This document shows positions 5,799-10,175 of a stretch of 10,175 nt of DNA, one piece after another. The translations under genes and the position numbers were made by a program. This DNA comes from Woeseiaceae bacterium (GTDB taxonomy: Bacteria > Pseudomonadota > Gammaproteobacteria > Steroidobacterales > Woeseiaceae): assembly GCA_013138675.1 (NCBI GenBank), contig WTCH01000211.1:1-10175 (forward strand). Direction: 5' to 3'. The notes beneath the pieces are model-generated. The model ran no database searches. It worked only from the letters and a program-made list of their open reading frames with translations, and was not told where the DNA came from. Each line of letters starts with the position of its first letter. Within the stretch, counting starts at the first letter, position 1.

Positions 5799-6370
5799 GG
5801 TCGTTGCTCTTCGAATGTCTGAATATCGTCCATCTGCTGTTGCAGATAACCCAATTGATCGATGCCTTCCACCAGGCAATATCGAGCAAAGCCATCGATC
5901 GGGAATTCGACCACGGTACCGCCAGGCAATGTCAGCGTCGAATTCACCACATCGATCTCAACTTCCACACCAGGATTCGTCAGCAGGAACTCGTGGGTTG
6001 AGGCGTCAACGATGATCGGGATCAGGCCATTCTTCAGCGAGTTATTGCGGAAGATATCGGCGATTTCGGTACTGATCACTGCCCGAATGCCGTAGTCGAG
6101 CAACGCCCACGGCGCATGCTCGCGCGACGAGCCGCAGCCGAAATTGTTGCCGCCCACCAGAACCGCGCAGCCGTCGGCTGCTGCCTGATTGAGGACGAAG
6201 TCGGGGCGCGCCTGGCCGTTTGCATCGAAACGAAGGTCATTGAACAGGTAAGCACCGAGACCTTCCCGGGACGTAGTCGTCAGGAAGCGGGCAGGGAGGA
6301 TCTGGTCAGTATCAATGTCCCTGGTCGGCAGTACGATGGTACGTGATTGAATTCTTGTGATTGCTTGCAT
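5786..6370 (-). CDS. leuD: 3-Isopropylmalate dehydratase, small subunit
   Basis: Swivelling-domain subunit of isopropylmalate isomerase, which works with LeuC to convert 2-isopropylmalate to 3-isopropylmalate. It has 194 residues, the usual size for the bacterial small subunit (E. coli 201). Seen: the DIDTDQILPARFL segment at 18-30, the hallmark GGNNFGCGSSREHAPWAL that supplies substrate-binding residues, and IFRNNSLKNGLIPI. The start at ATG 6370 follows AGGTG with a 6-nt gap and overlaps the leuC stop as TGATG, so translation is coupled and the two subunits are made together. The frame is open further upstream to 6580, but that part reads as non-homologous sequence inside leuC and is discarded. 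The 3' end overlaps the start of leuB. Confidence 0.97.
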   Translation of the reverse strand: MQAITRIQSRTIVLPTRDIDTDQILPARFLTTTSREGLGAYLFNDLRFDANGQARPDFVLNQAAADGCAVLVGGNNFGCGSSREHAPWALLDYGIRAVISTEIADIFRNNSLKNGLIPIIVDASTHEFLLTNPGVEVEIDVVNSTLTLPGGTVVEFPIDGFARYCLVEGIDQLGYLQQQMDDIQTFEEQRPWTP

Positions 6371-7785
6371 CAATTCACCTGCTGCAGATAGGGGCGTGGG
6401 TCGGCAACGCGACCTTCGATAGCAGATGCCGCTGCAGTCATTGGGCTCGCCAGTACGGTGCGCGCTCCAATACCCTGGCGCCCCACAAAATTTCGATTGC
6501 TCGTACTCACGCTGAGCTGGCCTTTGCCGACTGTGTCCCCGTTCATGCCGAGGCACATCGAGCAGCCAGACTCTCGCCACTCAGCCCCGGCATCGCGAAA
6601 GACCTTGTTCAGGCCGATTTCTTCGGCAGCCTTCTTGATCTGTTGGGATCCCGGTACCACCAGCATCCTTACACCGTCGGCAACTTTGCGGCCCTGCATT
6701 ACGTCTGCCGCCTGTTGCAGGTCCGATAGCCGGGAGTTGGTGCAGCTGCCGATGAACACGACATCTACTGCGGTGTCGGTCAGCGGTTTACCGGATTCAA
6801 CCTGCATGTACTCAAGCGCCTTGCGGAAACTCGCATCGCCACCACCATCCGGCACCGGTTCATTGACGCCGACGACCATGCCCGGGTTGGTACCGAAAGT
6901 GACCATGGGTTCAAGCGAGTTCGCCGAGATCGAAACGGATCGATCAAACGACGCCCCAGCGTCACTTGTGAGTGAGCGCCAGCGACTGACTGCGCTGTCC
7001 CATTCGCCTCCTGTCGGCGAATGCAGGCGACCCTGCAAATACTCGAACGTTTTCTCATCGGGGGCCATCATGCCGGCGCGGGCACCTGCTTCAATCGACA
7101 TGTTGCAGACGGTCATTCGTTCGTCCATCCCCATCGCCGAGATCGCCTCTCCGTGATACTCGATGACATGGCCTGTGCCGCCATCGACACCGATCTGACC
7201 GATAATTGCGAGGATCAGGTCTTTCGCGCCAACACCCGGTGCGAAGCTGCCCGATACATCAATGCCCAATGTTTTTGGCTTGCGCTGCAATAAACATTGC
7301 GTCGCCAGAACATGACCGACTTCGGTTGTGCCTATGCCAAAGGCGAAGGCGCCAAACGCGCCGTGGGTACTGGTGTGGCTATCACCACAAACGATCGTTT
7401 TGCCGGGTTGGGTCGCACCAAGTTCCGGGCCGATCACATGGACGATGCCTCGGTGCGCACTGTCGAAGCCGTGGAGCTCGACGCCAAACTCTGCGCAGTT
7501 GGCCTCCATCTGGCGGATTTGCGCCGCGGCGCCTTCGCCCGCGACAAGCAGGTCTTTGAGCGTCGACACTGGCGTTGTCGGCGTCGAGTGGTCCATCGTT
7601 GCAAGCGTGAGATCCGGCCGCCGTACCAGCAGCCCCTTGTCGCGCAATAACGTGAATGCCTGTGGTGTCGTGACTTCGTGAATCAGGTGCAGATCCACAT
7701 AGAGAACAGCTGGCGTGTCGGCCGTCTCCGCAACAACAACATGCTCGGTCCAGATTTTCTCGAACAGTGTTCGTGGTGCGCCCAT
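6370..7785 (-). CDS. leuC: 3-Isopropylmalate dehydratase, large subunit
   Basis: Aconitase-family iron-sulfur subunit that isomerises 2-isopropylmalate through dehydration and rehydration, in complex with LeuD. At 471 residues it is the typical bacterial length (E. coli 466). The three [4Fe-4S] ligands are present: Cys348 in GSCTNSR, and Cys408 and Cys411 in GCSMCLGMN. Other marks: TLFEKIW at the N terminus, YVDLHLIHEVTTPQAF at 29-44, ATMDHSTPT at 62-70, IVCGDSHTSTHGAFGA at 131-146, and STSNRNFVGRQG at 427-438. ATG at 7785 overlaps the leuA TGA as TGATG. I see no truncation or missing ligand. The product acts in the cytosol and needs the cell's Fe-S assembly machinery. Confidence 0.98.
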   Translation of the reverse strand: MGAPRTLFEKIWTEHVVVAETADTPAVLYVDLHLIHEVTTPQAFTLLRDKGLLVRRPDLTLATMDHSTPTTPVSTLKDLLVAGEGAAAQIRQMEANCAEFGVELHGFDSAHRGIVHVIGPELGATQPGKTIVCGDSHTSTHGAFGAFAFGIGTTEVGHVLATQCLLQRKPKTLGIDVSGSFAPGVGAKDLILAIIGQIGVDGGTGHVIEYHGEAISAMGMDERMTVCNMSIEAGARAGMMAPDEKTFEYLQGRLHSPTGGEWDSAVSRWRSLTSDAGASFDRSVSISANSLEPMVTFGTNPGMVVGVNEPVPDGGGDASFRKALEYMQVESGKPLTDTAVDVVFIGSCTNSRLSDLQQAADVMQGRKVADGVRMLVVPGSQQIKKAAEEIGLNKVFRDAGAEWRESGCSMCLGMNGDTVGKGQLSVSTSNRNFVGRQGIGARTVLASPMTAAASAIEGRVADPRPYLQQVN

Positions 7786-9353
7786 CAGATCGTTGCCCGC
7801 TCCATATTTGCCGTTGAGTCTGTATCCGGCAAATCACGTTGTCGTCGCCTGAGTATTCGATTGATGACCTCGAGGTATGCCCTGCTACCCGCCTCAACGA
7901 TATCGACACTCGTGCCATTTCCGCGGTAGCTGTCGCCGTCGTGTTCGACTGTGACAGTGACTTCGCCCTGCGCATCCTCACCAATGGTCGCGCTGTGCAA
8001 TTCGAATTTCTTGAGTGTCAGTGTCACGCCAGTGACCTTCTCGAGCGCCTGAAACGCCGCCGCAATCGGACCATCGCCGCTCGCCGTTTCCGACGTCTCG
8101 GTGCCTTCCTCACCAATCAGCACGACGGAGGCCTGTGCCAGCTGATCGGTGCTTGTTTGTACCGCAAGCGATTTCAAGGCCCAGGGCCCTACAGATGCAT
8201 TGTCGACGTTCATGATGATCGCCTCGATATCGCCGTCGTAGACGTCCTTTTTCTTGTCGGCGAGTTTCTTGAATTCATGGAACGCGCGATTGGTCTCGAA
8301 CTCATCGAGTTCAAAGCCAAGCTCGCGCACACGACTACGAAACGCGTGTCGGCCGCTATGCTTACCGAGGACCAGATTCGACTTGCTCAAGCCGACGTCT
8401 TCGGGTCGCATGATTTCATATGTGGACGCGTGCTGCAGCATGCCATGCTGGTGTATGCCGGCTTCGTGCGCGAAGGCATTTTCACCGACGATGGCCTTGT
8501 TTCGCGGCGGGTGCATACCTGTAATGCTCGAGACGAGACGCGATGTCGGATACAGGCGGGTCGTATCAATTCCGGTTTCGACGTTGAAAAACTCAGCCCG
8601 GGTCTTGATCGCCATGACGACCTCTTCAAGGCTGCAGTTGCCTGCACGTTCGCCGATACCGTTGATCGTGCATTCAATCTGCCTCGCGCCCGCGTGAACG
8701 GCGGCCAGGCTATTAGCGACGGCCATGCCCAGATCATTGTGGCAGTGCACGCTCAGGGTGATCTCGTCGATGCGCGCAACATGCTTGCGGAGATAACGAA
8801 ACAGTTCGTCAAATTCAGCAGGCACGGTGTAGCCGACCGTATCGGGAATATTGACGGTCGATGCACCAGCCTCAATGGCGGCGCTGACGACCTCGGCGAG
8901 GTAAGTCAGCTCCGTACGTGAGGCGTCTTCGGGAGAGAACTCGACGTCTTCGCAGAGCTCGCGTGCCATCGTGATCGCACCGACCGCACTCTTAATGATC
9001 TCTTCCTTGGCCATCTTTAATTTGTGCTCGCGGTGAATCTGGCTCGTTGCCACGAAGACGTGAATGCGATGCTGATCCGCCCCTTTGACAGCTGCATGTA
9101 CCTTTTCAATGTCCGCAGCGTTGCAGCGGGCGAGGCCACAGATAACCGGACCGAGGTTCTCATCTGCTATCGCCTTGACCGATTCGAAGTCCCCAGGTGA
9201 TGCCGCCGGAAACCCTGCTTCGATGACATCAACGTTAAGTTCAGACAACGCCCTTGCAGCACGAAGCTTCTCGCGCAGCGTCATGCTGCAGCCTGGCGCC
9301 TGTTCCCCATCGCGCAGGGTCGTATCGAAGATGCGTATCCGATCGCCTGACAT
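7785..9353 (-). CDS. leuA: 2-Isopropylmalate synthase
   Basis: Condenses 2-ketoisovalerate with acetyl-CoA, the committed and leucine-inhibited step of leucine synthesis. The protein has 522 residues, matching the E. coli-type enzyme (523). Layout: TIM-barrel catalytic domain at about 5-270 with FDTTLRDGEQ at 9-18 (Arg14, Asp15), metal ligands His203 and His205 in SVHCHNDLG, and GERAGNCSLEE with Asn239; subdomains at about 280-390 (NKAIVGENAFAHEAGIHQHG); and a C-terminal regulatory LeuA dimer domain at about 395-505 that carries feedback inhibition. ATG at 9353 is chosen because it has a strong GGAGG and begins the conserved IRIFDTTLRDGEQ. An ATG at 9431 in the same frame would lie inside ilvC and add unrelated residues. 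The ilvC stop is 4 nt upstream. Confidence 0.98.
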   Translation of the reverse strand: MSGDRIRIFDTTLRDGEQAPGCSMTLREKLRAARALSELNVDVIEAGFPAASPGDFESVKAIADENLGPVICGLARCNAADIEKVHAAVKGADQHRIHVFVATSQIHREHKLKMAKEEIIKSAVGAITMARELCEDVEFSPEDASRTELTYLAEVVSAAIEAGASTVNIPDTVGYTVPAEFDELFRYLRKHVARIDEITLSVHCHNDLGMAVANSLAAVHAGARQIECTINGIGERAGNCSLEEVVMAIKTRAEFFNVETGIDTTRLYPTSRLVSSITGMHPPRNKAIVGENAFAHEAGIHQHGMLQHASTYEIMRPEDVGLSKSNLVLGKHSGRHAFRSRVRELGFELDEFETNRAFHEFKKLADKKKDVYDGDIEAIIMNVDNASVGPWALKSLAVQTSTDQLAQASVVLIGEEGTETSETASGDGPIAAAFQALEKVTGVTLTLKKFELHSATIGEDAQGEVTVTVEHDGDSYRGNGTSVDIVEAGSRAYLEVINRILRRRQRDLPDTDSTANMERATI

Positions 9354-9357
9354 GGTG

Positions 9358-10175
9358 TTATTCCTCCAACCAGTCCATGCGGCCGCGCAGGTCCGCGCCG
9401 ACTTTTTCAATTGGGTGTTCCAGGTCTTCATTCATCATACGTTTGAACTCAGGCATACCGGCCTCGTTCTCGGCAATCCAGTTGCGTGCGAAGGTGCCGT
9501 CCTGGATTTCGGTCAATACCTGCTTCATTGCGGCGCGCGAGCTTGCGTCGACAACGCGGGGCCCGCTGACCATGTCGCCCCAGGCCGCCGTGTCGCTGAT
9601 GAATTTGTGCATTTTGCGCAAACCACCTTCGTGCAACAGATCGACGATGAGCTTGAGCTCATGCATGACCTCGTAATAGGCGACCTCTGGCTGGTAGCCC
9701 GCTTCGACGAGTGTCTCGAATCCCGCAACAATAAGCTCTGTTGCGCCGCCACAAAGCACCGCCTGCTCACCGAACAGGTCGGTTTCCGTCTCTTCGGCAA
9801 ATGTCGTCTCAATAACGCCTGCGCGCGCACCGCCAATACCGGCCGAATAGGCAAGTGCGATCTGCAGCGCGTCGCCTGCGGCATCCTGATGCACAGCAAC
9901 CAGGCACGGCACACCGTGACCTTCTTCATACTGGCGGCGTACGAGCCCTCCGGGTCCTTTCGGAGCAATCAGGGCGACATTGAGGTCGGCGCGCGGCTCG
10001 ACCTGCTTATAGTGGATAGCAAAGCCATGCGCAAACAGCAGGGTAGCGCCTTCTGCGATATCGTCTACGACGCTGGCATACAGGCTCTTTTGCACCATAT
10101 CAGGCGTCAGGAACATAACGATGGTCGCGCCCTGGACAGCATCATTCGGCGCCTGCACGGTCAGGCCGTCGGCCT
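9358..10175 (-). CDS. ilvC: Ketol-acid reductoisomerase (class I), 5' part off the right edge
   Basis: Mg2+- and NADPH-dependent enzyme of branched-chain synthesis. It converts acetolactate (or acetohydroxybutyrate) to the dihydroxy acid that leads to valine, leucine and isoleucine. The last 271 codons are visible out of about 335-340 for the short class I form; the NADPH-binding glycine-rich start lies outside. Seen: IVMFLTPDMVQ of the Rossmann domain, FAHGFAIHY, APKGPGGLVRRQYEEG with the active-site lysine, the metal-binding ETDLFGEQAVLCGG (Asp and Glu) and VMHELKLIVDL (Glu), and SDTAAWGD with the substrate serine. A GTG at 10158 is an internal valine, since the homologous frame continues to the edge. 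Placed directly before leuA, it links the common branched-chain steps to the leucine branch. Any leader or attenuator would be upstream, out of view. Confidence 0.97.
   Translation of the reverse strand, partial: ADGLTVQAPNDAVQGATIVMFLTPDMVQKSLYASVVDDIAEGATLLFAHGFAIHYKQVEPRADLNVALIAPKGPGGLVRRQYEEGHGVPCLVAVHQDAAGDALQIALAYSAGIGGARAGVIETTFAEETETDLFGEQAVLCGGATELIVAGFETLVEAGYQPEVAYYEVMHELKLIVDLLHEGGLRKMHKFISDTAAWGDMVSGPRVVDASSRAAMKQVLTEIQDGTFARNWIAENEAGMPEFKRMMNEDLEHPIEKVGADLRGRMDWLEE
9363..9367 (-). promoter_or_regulatory. Strong Shine-Dalgarno site fixing the leuA start
   Basis: On the minus strand GGAGG lies 9 nt before the ATG at 9353. It sits inside the last codons of ilvC, so ribosomes finishing ilvC pass over it. 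It is the strongest ribosome site on the minus strand of this window and decides against the upstream ATG at 9431. Confidence 0.85.

Noticed and set aside
5799..5879. ATG at 5879 as the start of leuB
   Set aside because: It would add 27 residues to the usual LeuB N terminus, overlap leuD by 94 bp and use sequence with no LeuB resemblance. It remains the only ATG option, so it is not wholly excluded.
6371..6580. Upstream extension of leuD giving a 264-residue protein
   Set aside because: The extra 70 residues lie inside the conserved leuC end and resemble nothing in LeuD; the ATG at 6370 has a good AGGTG and a TGATG junction.
7839..8921. Long open frame of 360 codons on the plus strand
   Set aside because: It lies entirely antisense to leuA, whose protein is conserved along its full length. 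The frame translates to a low-complexity, non-homologous product and has no ribosome site; it is a by-product of codon bias.
1..10175. A mobile element, CRISPR array, defence system or novel multi-gene system
   Set aside because: Nearly every base is accounted for by core his, met, ilv and leu genes. I saw no transposase, integrase, tandem repeat array, tRNA or unfamiliar large gene.

Overview
The window is a dense block of amino-acid biosynthesis genes from what looks like a moderately GC-rich gammaproteobacterium. The evidence for that lineage is a long-form HisG and proteins resembling E. coli HisD, MetB, LeuA and LeuC. A TrpR-family (YerC/YecD-like) regulator in front of hisG is an arrangement I associate with the Xanthomonadales/Steroidobacter/Woeseia side of the class. 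The lineage is an inference from remembered family sequences, not from a search. I see no mobile element, CRISPR array, tRNA or rRNA.

Left block (1-3179, minus strand): a TrpR-like regulator, hisG, hisD and the first 191 codons of hisC, running off the left edge. The genes are separated by 9 nt, by 3 nt and by an ATGA overlap, so they form one operon for the first and last-but-one parts of histidine synthesis. Just upstream of the regulator is an inverted repeat whose 18-bp core has the length and half-sites of the E. coli TrpR operator. This suggests an autoregulated, probably histidine-responsive, repressor.

Middle block (about 3180-4745, plus strand): a divergent sigma70-type promoter, a well-preserved SAM-I (S-box) riboswitch, a leader with two further hairpins, and metB (cystathionine gamma-synthase). 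Methionine synthesis here is therefore probably shut off by S-adenosylmethionine at the RNA level. The leader has no U-tract terminator, which favours translational or Rho-dependent control.

Right block (4737-10175, minus strand): ilvC (5' end off the window), leuA, leuC, leuD and leuB, transcribed in that order. The junctions are a 4-nt gap, TGATG, TGATG and an in-frame overlap. They carry branched-chain synthesis from ketol-acid reductoisomerase through the whole leucine branch. leuB has no ATG, GTG or TTG at its expected start and most likely begins with CTG. metB and leuB converge and overlap by 9 bp, with no terminator between them.

Everything coding is ordinary core metabolism. The points worth attention are regulatory: the TrpR-like operator, the SAM-I riboswitch with an unresolved expression platform, and the CTG start of leuB.
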